Below are positions 49,501 to 57,316 of a stretch of DNA of 64,000 nucleotides, one piece after another; position 1 is the stretch's first letter, and each line of letters begins with the position of its first letter. The stretch comes from Rebecca billardiae RCC1528 (lineage: Eukaryota > Haptophyta). The position numbers and the translations under genes were made by a program. The DNA lies in assembly GCA_965240325.2 (NCBI GenBank), contig OZ251225.1, forward strand, positions 3,534,001 to 3,598,000. Direction: 5' to 3'. The notes under the pieces were generated by a model. The model did not search any database. It saw only the letters and a program-made list of their open reading frames with translations, and had not been told where the DNA came from.

Positions 49501-52500
49501 GCGTATCTCAGTGTCGCCGTGCCCACCGGCGCGACGTACTACGTGCTCATCGAGGGGGTCGGTTCGTCTGAGGGGCAGTATGTGCTGACGATCGTCGGGG
49601 GCTGCCCGTCGCCGCCGCCAGCGCTGCCGCCAGCGCCGCCCGTGCCGCCACCGCTGCCGCCGTCGCCGCCAGCGCCGCCAGCGCCTCCGTCGCTGCCGCC
49701 GCTGCCGCCACCGTCGAGCCCGTCACCGCGCTCACCGCCGCTGCCGCCGCCAGACTTGTCGCCGCGCCCGCCGCCGCCGCCGCTGCCGCCACCGGCGTGC
49801 GCCGAGGCGCGCGGGCTGCTGTCGTGCTCCGCGCCCGTGAGTGGCAGCACGATCGGCGCGCCAAGTCTCGTGGGCAGCGCGTCGGGCGAGCACGTGTACG
49901 CCCTCAAGGGAGGGCTGTTGGGCTGGGACGCGACGCTGGACACATGCGGCTCGTCGTTCGACACGTACCTGCGCGTGTACGACGGCTGCCCTGACGGTGC
50001 GGGCGCGATGGAGGTCGCTGAGAACGACGACGGCGGCGGCTGCGGCACCACCTCGGCGCTCAGCGTCGCCGTGCCTGCCGGCGCGACGTACTACGCGCTT
50101 GTCGAGGGGTACTTGTCGGACGAGGGCCAGTACGTGCTTGGCGTGACTGGCTGCCCGAGCCCGCCCGCGCCGCCGCCTGGCCCGCCGGCACCGCCGCCGC
50201 TGCAGCCGCCGCCACCGCCGCCGCCGCTGCCGCCACCGCCGCCGCGGTGCGGCGACGTCTCGCTGGTGCCAGAGGACCCGCGCACGTTCTACGACCTGCT
50301 GCCCAGCTCGGCGTGCACGCGCCAGCAGTCGGACGACCGTTTCGAGTGGCTGCGGCTCGGCAGCACGGGCACGCCGGGCGAGCTGCTGGTCGAGTGGTCG
50401 TTTGTCGCCTCGAGCAGCGGCTTGTACACGGTGGTGCACGGCATCAGCCTCGAGCTGCTCGTCGCGTATGGCAACGGGCCGATGCGGTTCAGCGTGGCGC
50501 ACGCGGTAGTGTACGAGCCGGCCGAACTCGCAATCGACGGCAGCAACTCAGGCGCGCACACGCTCGCGATCCCACTCGACGTGTGCTCTGGCGACGCATT
50601 CGTGCGCGTGTCGCTCAAGGACCGCTCTGGGCCGTCGGACGAGCTGGAAGGCGCGTGCGGCACCGATTCTGGCAACTCGCACTACGACAACCTCGAGGGC
50701 GCCTTTGCGATCGTTCCGCTCACGCCCCCGCCAGCGCTGCCGCCGCGCACGCCACCGCCGGCCGCGCCGCCCGCGCCGCCATCGCGGCCGCCGCCACCGC
50801 CCAGCCCGCCCACGCCTCCCGTGCCACCGCCCAGCCCGCCCGCGCCGCCCGCACCACCAGTGCCGGCGTGCGCAGCGTCACGCGGGCTGCTGTCGTGCAC
50901 AGCGCCGGCAAGCGGCAGCACGCTCGGCGCGCCGAGCCTCGTGGGCAACCCGTCGGGCGAGCACGTTTACGCCCTCGAGGGCGGTACATCGGGCCTGAAC
51001 GCGACGCTCGACACGTGCGGCTCGTCGTTGGACACGTACCTGCGTGTGTACGACGGCTGCCCTGACGGTGAGGGCGCGACGGAGGTCGCGGAGAACGACG
51101 ACGGCGGCGACTGCAGCTGGGCCTCGTTGCTCAGCGTCGCAGTGCCCGCCGGAGCTACGTACTACGCGCTCGTCGAGGGCTACTTGTCGAAGGAGGGCTC
51201 GTACGTGCTGACGCTTGCGGGCTGCCCCAGCCGGCCTGCGCCATCGCCACCCGCGCCGCCGCCGGCCGCGCCGCCACCGCCGAGCCCACCGCCGTCGCGC
51301 CCGCCGGCGCCGCCGCTGCTACCACCTTCATCGCCGCCAAGCCCGCCGCCGAGCCTGCTGCCGCCGTCGCCGCAGCCCAGCCTGCCGCCGCCTCCCTTGC
51401 CGCCGCCGAGACCCCCACCGCCGCCACGCGCACAGCCGTTCGCCCCGCCTTCGCCGCCATCGCCCCCACCATCACCGCCGCCTCCGCCGCCATCGCTGCC
51501 GCCGCCTCCGCCACCGCCGCCATCGCCGCCGCCATCGCCGCCGCCGCCGCCGCCCCGTGCCGGCTGCACCAATCCAGCGGCGACCAACTATGACCCGCTG
51601 GCCATCGTGCTGGCCTCCGGGTCCTGTGAGTACGCGATCACCGGGTGCACCGATCCGACCGCCAAGAACTACCGCTCTGCTGCCAACGCTGACGACGGCT
51701 CGTGCGTGCAATTTGCCTATGGCTGCACTGTGCGCTCGGCCTTCAACTTCAACTCGTCTGCCAACACCAACGATGGCTCGTGCACATTCGTGACGCTGGG
51801 CTGCACCGACAGCAGCGCGCTCAACTTCAACGCGCTCGCCGACGTCGACAACGGCCAATGCCGCCTGCCTGTGCTCGGCTGCACAGCCAGTGTCGCGAGC
51901 AACTACGACGCCAGCGCGACGGTCGATGACGGCAGCTGCGCCTTCGCAGCGCGGGGCTGCACCGACCCTGCAGCCATCAACTACGCCCCCCTCGCCGTTA
52001 CCGACGACGGCAGCTGCATCGCTCAGGTGGAGGGCTGCACCGTGACAAGCGCGCTCAACTACGACTTGGCGGCAAACGTCGACGACGGCACGTGCGTGTA
52101 TGCAGTGCTCGGCTGCACGGACAGCATCTCGCCCAGCTACCGCCCCGCTGCCAACTCGGACGACGGCTCGTGCGAGTACGAGGGCTGCACAGACTCGAGC
52201 GCTTTCAACTACGACATGAGTGCTACCGTCAGCGACTTCTCGTGCACGCCCCATGTCGATGGCTGCGTGGACTCGACGGCCGTCAATTACGTCGCCGCGG
52301 CCACGCGCCAGCCAGGGTCAGTGCGCTGCGAGTTCGCCGGCTGCACCGACTCCGACGCCATCACCTACGATCCGAGCGCGACGCTGCGCGACGGAAGCTG
52401 CCAGTACACGCGCGCGGCCGGGCGCGCGATCGCCATCGGCTACGCGGCGGGCTGCCACGTGCGTGCGGACGGCGTGCTGCGCGACACGACGAGCGGCGCG

Positions 52501-54900
52501 GGCGCATACGGCTTCCCCTACACGACGAGCGTGCCCTTTGAGCTCCTGAGCGCGAGCACGGCCTGCGTCGACGCGTATACTGGGGCCGCGCTGCAGTTCG
52601 ACCTGCGCGCACCTGCCGGCGCGGCGACCATCACGCCGCTCACCACCGCGCTCGTCGCCCTGCTCGAGGACGTGGGGCTCGAGACGGCGCTGGCGCACGC
52701 CCGGCTGCGGACCGTCTTCCTCGACGGCATCAGCGCAGCGGGCACGCTGGACGTGACGCAGTACAACGCCATGGCGCAGCTCCTGGCGGGCGGCGTCGAC
52801 GCACCCTATGTACTCGCAGCGCACCGCGCAGTGCAGCTGGCCGTGGGCGCTGCGGCCGACACGCTCGGCGCCTCGGCTCGCGTGACGTTTGCTGCGCTCG
52901 GCGAGCTGGAGACTTCTGGCGCCCTGCGCAACGCGACGGAGCTCGGCGGCATGCTGCGCGCTCTTCGGGCAGCCAACCTCTCACTCGCCGATCCGGGTGA
53001 CGCCGCGATCGATGCCGCCGCCCTCTCGGCGGCGGAGGCAAGCACAACCTTCCGCGACAGTGTGCTGGGTGTTCGCCGCCAACGCCGCCGGCTGCTCATC
53101 AGCGGCGGCCTGGACAGCGAGCTCCAGCCGGCGCCGCGGCGGGCGCATCGGCAACTGGCGGCGGGCTTTGGCACTCTCCAATCGGCGACCGGCGTGACTG
53201 CCGTGTCCGGCTGCATGGACTCGATGGCGAGCAACTACAACGCGAGCGCGACGATCGACGATGGCTCGTGCAGCATCGAGGGCTGCACGTCAGCCAACGC
53301 GACCAACTACGATGCCAAGGCAACCGTCGACACTGGCAACTGCACGTACCCAGTGCAGGGCTGCACGGTGAGCGACGCCGCAAACTACGACTCTCGCGCG
53401 GAGGTGGACGACGGCAGCTGCGAGCTCCAGGTGAGCGGCTGCACGAGTACGACCGCGAAGAATTATCTCTCCGCCGCGACCAAGGACGACGGCAGCTGCG
53501 TCGAGCCAGTCGCTGGCTGCACGCTGCCGAGCGCCACCAACTTCAACTCGGACGCAACCTCGAACGACGGCAGCTGCACGCTCGCGGTCAAGGGCTGCAC
53601 CGACTCGACCGCGACGACCTTCGACTCGCTCGCCAGCGAGGACGACGGCACCTGTGTGTACGCCGGCTGCACGCTCACAGGGGCCACCAACTACGACTCG
53701 AGTGCGACGCAGAGCAAGGCCTCGAGCTGCGTCTTTGCGCTGAGCGGCTGTCTTGACAGCCGTGCGGAGAACTATGACTCGGCTGCTGAGGTGCACGACG
53801 ACGCGCAGTGCGTCTTCTTCGGCTGCACCGATCCAGGTGCTACCAACTACGACTCGAGCGCCACTGCAGACAGCGGCGCCTGCACCGTCCCGCCATCCGG
53901 GTGCACCGACTCGAGGTCTTTGAACTTCAACTCGAACGCGGAGACCGACGACGGCAGCTGCGTCCACCCCGGCTGCACCGACTCGACTGCAGCGAACTTC
54001 GACTCGAGCGCGACGGAGGACGACAGCTCGTGCGCGAGCGTGCTAGGCTGCACCGATGAATCTGCAGTCAACTTCGAGTCGGACGCGACGGCCGATGACG
54101 GCAGCTGCGCCTACGCTGGCTGTCTGGACTCCACCGCCGTCAACTACGACGCCAGCGCCACTGTGACCAGCGGTGTTTGCAGCTACATCTCCCCGCCACC
54201 GCCCTCGCCGCCCTCGCCGCCGCCCTCGCCGCCGCCCTCGCCGCCGCTCTCCCCGCCGCCCACCCCGCCGCCGCCCGCCTCGCAGCCCTCGCAGCCGCCC
54301 TCTCCGCCGCCACCGCTCCCCGAAGACTCGATCGTGATGCGGGTCACGCTCGGCTTCACACTCCTCGAGTTCACGAGTGCGCTGCAGGGGCTGTACGTGC
54401 AGGGCATCGCTGATGGCGTCGGCGTGAGCGCAAGCTGGGTGACCATCTTGTCCATCGAGGCATCTTCCGTCCTCGTGCGCACGCGAGTGCGCTATGCGAG
54501 CGGCTCCGACGTGCCCGCGCTCATCCAAGCCGCGAACGCGTCGACGGTCGAATCCTGGCTTGCTGCTGCCAGCTCCTCGTTCGTCGTGGCGAGCGACCCG
54601 GTGGTGGAGAGCAGCGGCAGCAGCAGCTCGGACGGCGGCAGCGGCTCCAGTAGCAGCGGAGGCGGCGATGACGACGATGATGACGACGACGACGACGACA
54701 AAGACAACGACCTTGCAGAGCCGAGCGCTGCTTCCTTGGACGAGGAGCAAGCAGTGATCATCGGCGCGTCTGTCGCAGCTGTCGTGTGCCTGCTCCTCGT
54801 TCAGATTTGCTGCTGCGGCGGTGCTCTTGCCTACAAAGAGTACAGACGCCGCCGAGAGGCGCTGCCCCCTGGTGCCGCCTTCCTTCTCAGGGCGGAGTGA
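40558..54900 (+). CDS. Giant modular cell-surface protein: PPC-like, four-Cys and GCTD repeats with membrane anchor
   Basis: A single open frame of 4780 codons. The open frame begins at a GTG (40549), but the first ATG (40558) opens a signal peptide, MMLAVALAALGLSGAAL. The ectodomain holds 14 PPC-like domains (first 40842-41190; core G-E-H-V-Y-x-L, T-L-D-T-C, F-D-T-Y-L-R-V-Y-D-G-C-P and A-G-A-T-Y-Y), 7 copies of a domain of about 150 residues starting C-G-D-V-S-L (first at 41317), and long Pro-rich linkers. From 51562 to 54185 there are 24 repeats of the type G-C-T-D-x-x-A-x-N-Y-(x)n-D-D-G-S-C, in sets of 11 and 13 around a spacer of about 265 residues. A SEA-like segment, a poly-Asp run (54667-54700), one membrane helix (about 54755-54815) and a short basic tail follow. 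The likely role is a cell-surface or scale-associated glycoprotein; adhesion is only inference. Confidence 0.88.
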   Translation: MMLAVALAALGLSGAALNAPDTTDVVTFDREAAADAPLLALRQHRRMADAGVVLRVPVPPAPPPAAPAPPELPASPSPPSPSPRPRALAAAAAACDASRGPLSCAAPPSGSTMGAPSLVGNPSGEHVYALEGGTSGWDATLDLCGSVFDTYLRVYDGCPDGAGATEVAANDDGGCGFTSLLTVAVPAGATYYAVVEGFGSSEGPYLLTLTGCPPPPPPSSPPLPPPPPPPPPLPPPSPPPPPPTLPAPPPLPRCGDVSLAPEDPRTFYDLLPGSACTRQPSDDRFEWLRLGSTGTPGELLVEWSFVASSSGSHTADHGISLKLLVAYGDGSFGTAHAAVYAPAELVLDGSNAGAHTLTIPPGVCSGDAVVRVSLEDRWWPSHELEGECGTSAEGSHYDNLEGAFAIVPLTPTPPPSPPTPPTPPPAPPSAPPPPAPPPAPCDASRGPLLCAAPAIGNTIGAPSLVGNPSGEHVYAVWGGSSGLNATLDTCGSSFDTYLRVYDGCPDGAAATQVATNDDGGGCGTASLLSVAVPAGATYYALVEGYLSNEGSYVLTTSGCPEPPPSSPPAPPAPPLPPPSLRCGDVSLVPEDPRTFNDLLPGSACTRQPSDDRFEWLRLGSTGTVGELLVEWSFVASSSGSHTADHGISLKLLVAYGDGSFGTAHAAVYAPAELVLDGSNAGAHTLTIPPGVCSGDAVVRVSLEDRWWPSHELEGECGTSAEGSHYDNLEGTFAIVPLTPAPPPSPPTPPTPPPAPPSAPPPPAPPPAPCDASRGPLLCAAPAIGNTIGAPSLVGNPSGEHVYAVWGGSSGLNATLDTCGSSFDTYLRVYDGCPDGAAATQVATNDDGGGCGTASLLSVAVPAGATYYALVEGYLSNEGSYVLTTSGCPEPPPSSPPAPPAPPLPPPSLRCGDVSLVPEDPRTFYDLLPGSACTRQPSDDRFEWLRLGSTGAVGELLVEWSFVASSSGSHTADHGISLKLLVAYGDGSFGTAHAAVYAPAELVLDGSNAGAHTLTIPPGVCSGDAVVRVSLEDRWGPSHELEGECGTSAEGSHYDNLEGTFAIVPLTPAPPPSPPTPPTSPPAPPAPPAPACAEARGPLSCAAPASGSTVGAPDLAGNPSGEHVYTLEGGSSGWNVTLDTCGSSFDTYLRVYDGCPDGAGATEVAQNDDGGGCGTTSLLSVVVPAGVTYYVLVEGYLSNEGSYVLTLAGCPSGPAPPPPPPPPDAPPAPPSLPPPPPSPPPRQPPPPSPPACDASLGLLSCAAPVSGSTIGAPSLVGSASGEHVYALKAGSSDWYATLDTCGSSFDTYLRVYYGCPYGSSSVIAANDDYGDCGSASSLSFWALAGATYYVVVEGVESNEGSYVLTLEGCPSPPASPPLPPPSAPPAPPPPPRCGDVSLVPEDPRTFYDLLPGSACTRQPSDDRFEWLRLGSTGTPGELLVEWSFVASSSGFNTYVHGISLKLLVAYGDEPFGTAHAAVYEWAELVLDGSNAGAHTLVLPPGVCAGSAVVRVSLEDRSGPSHELEGECGTSAEGSHYDNLEGTFEIVRVTPTPPPSPPAPPPPPRCGDVSLAPEDPRTFYDLLPNSACMRQPSDDRFEWLRLGSTGTPGELLVEWSFVASSSGSNTADHGISFKLLVAYGNGSFSTAHAAVYAPAELVLDGSSAGAHTLTIPPGVCSGDAVVRVSLEDRSGPSHELEGECGTDADDLHYDNLEGAFAIVQLTPAPPPSPPAPPPPPPMPPSAPPPPAPPPVPPSAPPPPAPPPPACHALRGPLSCAAPASGSTIGAPSLVGYPTGEHVYALKAGSSDWYATLDTCGSSFDTTLSVYDGCPDDEGSAVVAWNDDSGGFCGTASLLHVAVPAGATYYALVEGLDSEGSYVLTLAGCPSGPFPPPPPPPPHAPPAPPAPPHAPPSPPPPPAPPPVPCDASRGPLSCAAPASGSTVGAPSLVGYPTGEHVYALEGGSSGWDVTLDTCGSSFDTYLRVYDGCPYGAGATEVAANDDGDGCGSTSSLSIAVPAGATYYALVEGFLWTEGSYVLTATGCPSGPAPSPPTPPPPAPPALPSWPPPPPPSPPPRPPPPPSPPACDASLGLLSCAAPVSGSTIGAPSLVGNPSGEHVYTLEGGSSDWDATLDTCGPSFDTYLQVYDGCPYGSSLVIAANYDGCGSGSGLGSRLSFRALAGVTYYVLVEGFESNEGSYVLTLAGCPSGPAPSPPTPPPPAPPALPSWPPSPPPRPPPPLPPLACAASRGPLSCAATVLGSTIGAPSLVGYPSGEHVYALEGGPSGWDATIDTCPSSFDTYLRVYDGCPYSAGATEVAANDDGSDCGTASSLFVAVPAGATYYVLVEGYLSNEGEYVLGATGCPPPQPPSSPPPPPAPPVPPPSLRCGDVSLVPEDPRTFYDLLPGSACTRQPSDDRFEWLRLGSTGTPGELLVEWSFVASSSGFNTATRGISFKLLVAYGDGPFGTAHAKVYEPAELVLDGSNAGAHTLTIPPGVCSGDAVVRVSLEDRWGPSHELEGECGTNAEGSHYDNLEGTFEIARVTPAPPPSPPTPPTPPPAPPSAPPPPAPPPVQCDASRGPLSCAAPASGSTVGAPSLVGSTSGEHVYALEGGSSGWDATLHTCGSSFDTYLRVYDGCPDGAAATQVATNDDGGGCGSTSSLSIAVPAGATYYVLVEGFLSNEGSYVLTLVGCLSPPAPPPPTPPPFAPPALPPQPPPPPSPSPGPPPSPLPPPACAASRGLLSCAAPVSGDTWGEQSLLGNPSGEHVYALEGGPSDWYATLDTCGSSFNTFLIVYDRCPYDEGAYQVANDLTCALGVTVPAGVTYYVLVEGFGYNQGVYVLSVTGCPPPLPPSPPAPPSSPLAPPPRPPPRSPPPAPPAPPAPPPEPPSAPPPPAPPPPSCAVSRGPLPCAADTSGSTIGAPSLVGYPSGEHVYALAGGISGLSATLGTCGSFIYTYLRVYDGCPDGEGATEVAATYTGGLCFADAYLSVAVPTGATYYVLIEGVGSSEGQYVLTIVGGCPSPPPALPPAPPVPPPLPPSPPAPPAPPSLPPLPPPSSPSPRSPPLPPPDLSPRPPPPPLPPPACAEARGLLSCSAPVSGSTIGAPSLVGSASGEHVYALKGGLLGWDATLDTCGSSFDTYLRVYDGCPDGAGAMEVAENDDGGGCGTTSALSVAVPAGATYYALVEGYLSDEGQYVLGVTGCPSPPAPPPGPPAPPPLQPPPPPPPLPPPPPRCGDVSLVPEDPRTFYDLLPSSACTRQQSDDRFEWLRLGSTGTPGELLVEWSFVASSSGLYTVVHGISLELLVAYGNGPMRFSVAHAVVYEPAELAIDGSNSGAHTLAIPLDVCSGDAFVRVSLKDRSGPSDELEGACGTDSGNSHYDNLEGAFAIVPLTPPPALPPRTPPPAAPPAPPSRPPPPPSPPTPPVPPPSPPAPPAPPVPACAASRGLLSCTAPASGSTLGAPSLVGNPSGEHVYALEGGTSGLNATLDTCGSSLDTYLRVYDGCPDGEGATEVAENDDGGDCSWASLLSVAVPAGATYYALVEGYLSKEGSYVLTLAGCPSRPAPSPPAPPPAAPPPPSPPPSRPPAPPLLPPSSPPSPPPSLLPPSPQPSLPPPPLPPPRPPPPPRAQPFAPPSPPSPPPSPPPPPPSLPPPPPPPPSPPPSPPPPPPRAGCTNPAATNYDPLAIVLASGSCEYAITGCTDPTAKNYRSAANADDGSCVQFAYGCTVRSAFNFNSSANTNDGSCTFVTLGCTDSSALNFNALADVDNGQCRLPVLGCTASVASNYDASATVDDGSCAFAARGCTDPAAINYAPLAVTDDGSCIAQVEGCTVTSALNYDLAANVDDGTCVYAVLGCTDSISPSYRPAANSDDGSCEYEGCTDSSAFNYDMSATVSDFSCTPHVDGCVDSTAVNYVAAATRQPGSVRCEFAGCTDSDAITYDPSATLRDGSCQYTRAAGRAIAIGYAAGCHVRADGVLRDTTSGAGAYGFPYTTSVPFELLSASTACVDAYTGAALQFDLRAPAGAATITPLTTALVALLEDVGLETALAHARLRTVFLDGISAAGTLDVTQYNAMAQLLAGGVDAPYVLAAHRAVQLAVGAAADTLGASARVTFAALGELETSGALRNATELGGMLRALRAANLSLADPGDAAIDAAALSAAEASTTFRDSVLGVRRQRRRLLISGGLDSELQPAPRRAHRQLAAGFGTLQSATGVTAVSGCMDSMASNYNASATIDDGSCSIEGCTSANATNYDAKATVDTGNCTYPVQGCTVSDAANYDSRAEVDDGSCELQVSGCTSTTAKNYLSAATKDDGSCVEPVAGCTLPSATNFNSDATSNDGSCTLAVKGCTDSTATTFDSLASEDDGTCVYAGCTLTGATNYDSSATQSKASSCVFALSGCLDSRAENYDSAAEVHDDAQCVFFGCTDPGATNYDSSATADSGACTVPPSGCTDSRSLNFNSNAETDDGSCVHPGCTDSTAANFDSSATEDDSSCASVLGCTDESAVNFESDATADDGSCAYAGCLDSTAVNYDASATVTSGVCSYISPPPPSPPSPPPSPPPSPPLSPPPTPPPPASQPSQPPSPPPPLPEDSIVMRVTLGFTLLEFTSALQGLYVQGIADGVGVSASWVTILSIEASSVLVRTRVRYASGSDVPALIQAANASTVESWLAAASSSFVVASDPVVESSGSSSSDGGSGSSSSGGGDDDDDDDDDDDKDNDLAEPSAASLDEEQAVIIGASVAAVVCLLLVQICCCGGALAYKEYRRRREALPPGAAFLLRAE
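41317..43284 (+). repeat. In-frame 984-bp tandem coding repeat
   Basis: The unit of four-Cys domain, Pro linker, PPC-like domain and Pro linker (328 residues) starts at 41317, 42301 and 43285, exactly 984 bp apart. The first two full units are almost identical, including the PPC part with the rare variant A-I-G-N-T-I-G. The third is similar through its four-Cys domain and linker and then diverges. This points to recent unequal exchange. Confidence 0.92.
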
Positions 54901-54985
54901 ATGCCGGCAGCGCAGACGTGAGACGACGATAGCTACTGTACTTACCAGTCGTCCATCAATGAATATTGCGTGACGATCAGATCGA

Positions 54986-55018
<33 letters not shown>

Positions 55019-55041
55019 ATGATATATATATATATATATAT
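54986..55041. repeat. TA microsatellite
   Basis: Two TA/AT runs, separated by GTATATATATAATG, begin 85 bp after the stop of the giant surface-protein gene. They end exactly where the duplicated block A begins. Confidence 0.95.
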
Positions 55042-57316
55042 GTGTCCTCCTGCATGAAGAGCGACGCGACGCCATTGAGTATGGACGAACATCACCCACA
55101 GTCTGCGTGATGTGCATGCGAGGGCAGGTATTGCAGCATATATGCGAGCATGCAGCAAATGCCGATACACACCATGCCGAAATGGTGATGTATAAATATA
55201 TACTTGCGCGTGGTGGGGATTTGTCCCTGGCTGAACGGGAAGAGCGACTGAGCCGACGGTGCCAAAGCTGCGCGCAGACTGCGCCAGCGTGTGGCAGCAA
55301 GGTCCCTGGCTCAGGCAAGCGCAGCACTCACAGGCCTGACGACAAGGTTGTCAACCACAACGTCAACGGAGGCTGCAGGGGCGGATGGCGGGTTTCGCAA
55401 CGAGCACAAGCAAAGAACGCAGAGGAGATGGCGGGACCTCGGGCTTTGCAGATGCGCAGGCCGAAGCAGGGGCTGCCGAGAGATGAGCAGCTCGGCCCGA
55501 AAGGTCGTGTAACCGATGATCGAGCGAGCTCTGCTAGGTGGGCTGCTTGATATGAACTTTGGTAAGTTGCCACGCCGACTTAAGATGACCTTGTATATGA
55601 TCTCGAGCGCCGGATAGTGGAGAGGAGCGGGTACTTACAGAGGAGCCAGTGTGGTTGGCCGATATGAAAGGACCAGCGCCCGCCATGATGATGATAAAGG
55701 ATAGCTCCGTGGCCGATGAGCTCCGGAAATCGACTGCAACTACCTGCAGGACCTAGAAGACGATGGCGGCCCTTGTCCACCAGCTGCGCGTTGCCTTTCC
55801 AGCCTCCCGACACACTCGGTTATAACTCCGTTATAACGCCACGTGTCCTCCTGCATGAAGAGCGACGCGACGCCATTGAGTATGGACGAACATCACCCAC
55901 AGTCTGCGTGATGTGCATGCGAGGGCAGGTATTGCAGCATATATGCGAGCATGCAGCAAATGCCGATACACACCATGCCGAAATGGTGATGTATAAATAT
56001 ATACTTGCGCGTGGTGGGGATTTGTCCCTGGCTGAACGGGAAGAGCGACTGAGCCGACGGTGCCAAAGCTGCGCGCAGACTGCGCCAGCGTGTGGCAGCA
56101 AGGTCCCGTTTGTGAGCAGGAGAGATCCCGTTGAGGATGAGGGTGCTGCTGAGAGATGATGGAGGCGGATGACACGGAGGAGGCCAGAGGTCTGTAGCGC
56201 AAGGTGGCACGTCCTCGTTTTTTTTGGGGTTTTTTTTTTTGAGGTTGCGTGCGTGTGCGCGCGCGCGCGCGCGTTGGGTAAGCGAGTTCGGGGGTGGGTG
56301 CGTGGGGACCTCCGGACCTACAAAGGTCTGGCCCGCAAGGGCTGTGCCTACAAAGGCTGTGCCTACAAAGGTCACTGGTGTGCCTACAAAGGTCACTGAT
56401 GTGCCTACAAAGGCTGTGCCTACAAAGGTCACTGGTGTGCCTACAAAGGTCACTGGTGTGGCCTACAAAGGTCACGGGTGTGCCTACAAAGGCTGTGCCT
56501 ACAAAGGTCACGGGTGTGCCTACAAAGGCTGTGCCTACAAAGGTCACTGGTGTGCCTACAAAGGTCACTGGTGTGCCTACAAAGGTCACGGGTGTGCCTA
56601 CAAAGGCTGTGCCTACAAAGGTCACGGGTGTGCCTACAAAGGCTGTGCCTACAAAGGTCACTGGTGTGCCTACAAAGGTCACGGGTGTGCCTACAAAGGC
56701 TGTGCCTACAAAGGTCACGGGTGTGCCTACAAAGGCTGTGCCTACAAAGGTCACGGGTGTGCCTACAAAGGCTGTGCCTACAAAGGTCACGGGTATGCCT
56801 GCAAAGGCTGTGCCCACAAAGGCTGGTGGCCTACAAAGGCTTGGCCGAAGCGTAGAGACGATGTTGCTGCACAACGAGCACAAGCAAAGAACGCAGAGGA
56901 GATGGCGGGACCTCGGGCTTTGCAGATGCGCAGGCCGAAGCAGGGGCTGCCGAGAGATGAGCAGCTCGGCCCGAAAGGTCGTGTAACCGATGATCGAGCG
57001 AGCTCTGCTAGGTGGGCTGCTTGATATGAACTTTGGTAAGTTGCCACGCCGACTTAAGATGACCTTGTATATGATCTCGAGCGCCGGATAGTGGAGAGGA
57101 GCGGGTACTTACAGAGGAGCCAGTGTGGTTGGCCGATATGAAAGGACCAGCGCCCGCCATGATGATGATAAAGGATAGCTCCGTGGCCGATGAGCTCCGG
57201 AAATCGACTGCAACTACCTGCAGGACCTAGAAGACGATGGCGGCCCTTGTCCACCAGCTGCGCGTTGCCTTTCCAGCCTCCCGACACACTCGGTTATAAC
57301 TCCGTTATAACGCCAC
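55042..57316 (+). repeat. Tandem duplication of an A-B unit
   Basis: Block A (265 bp) occupies 55042-55306 and 55843-56107. Block B (445 bp) occupies 55398-55842 and 56872-57316. The copies look identical and the order is A-B-A-B, with unit 1 ending at 55842 and unit 2 starting at 55843 without any gap. The A-to-B spacer is 91 bp in unit 1 and 764 bp in unit 2, where it contains the minisatellite. B ends in CGGTTATAACTCCGTTATAA followed by CGCCAC, also found diverged and inverted at 16239. No coding frame is convincing. It could be two copies of an unclassified mobile element inserted head to tail, or a simple segmental duplication. Confidence 0.88.
56317..56846 (+). repeat. Minisatellite of mixed 15- and 21-bp units
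   Basis: About 28 units share CCTACAAAGG. They alternate between the short form GGCTGTGCCTACAAA (15 bp) and the long form GGTCACGGGTGTGCCTACAA plus A (21 bp). Both lengths are multiples of three, which keeps several frames open on both strands. One extra G near 56461 shifts the phase. It lies in the enlarged spacer of the second A-B unit. It is preceded by poly-T/G (56216-56242) and a (GC)n run (56257-56272). Confidence 0.95.

Noticed and set aside
56317-56846. CRISPR array
   Set aside because: The units are contiguous tandem repeats without unique spacers, in a eukaryotic genome.
55831-57024. Open frames of 230-350 codons across the minisatellite on both strands
   Set aside because: All are products of stop-free repeats; several frames are open at once and a one-base slip changes phase. 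There is no domain or start context.
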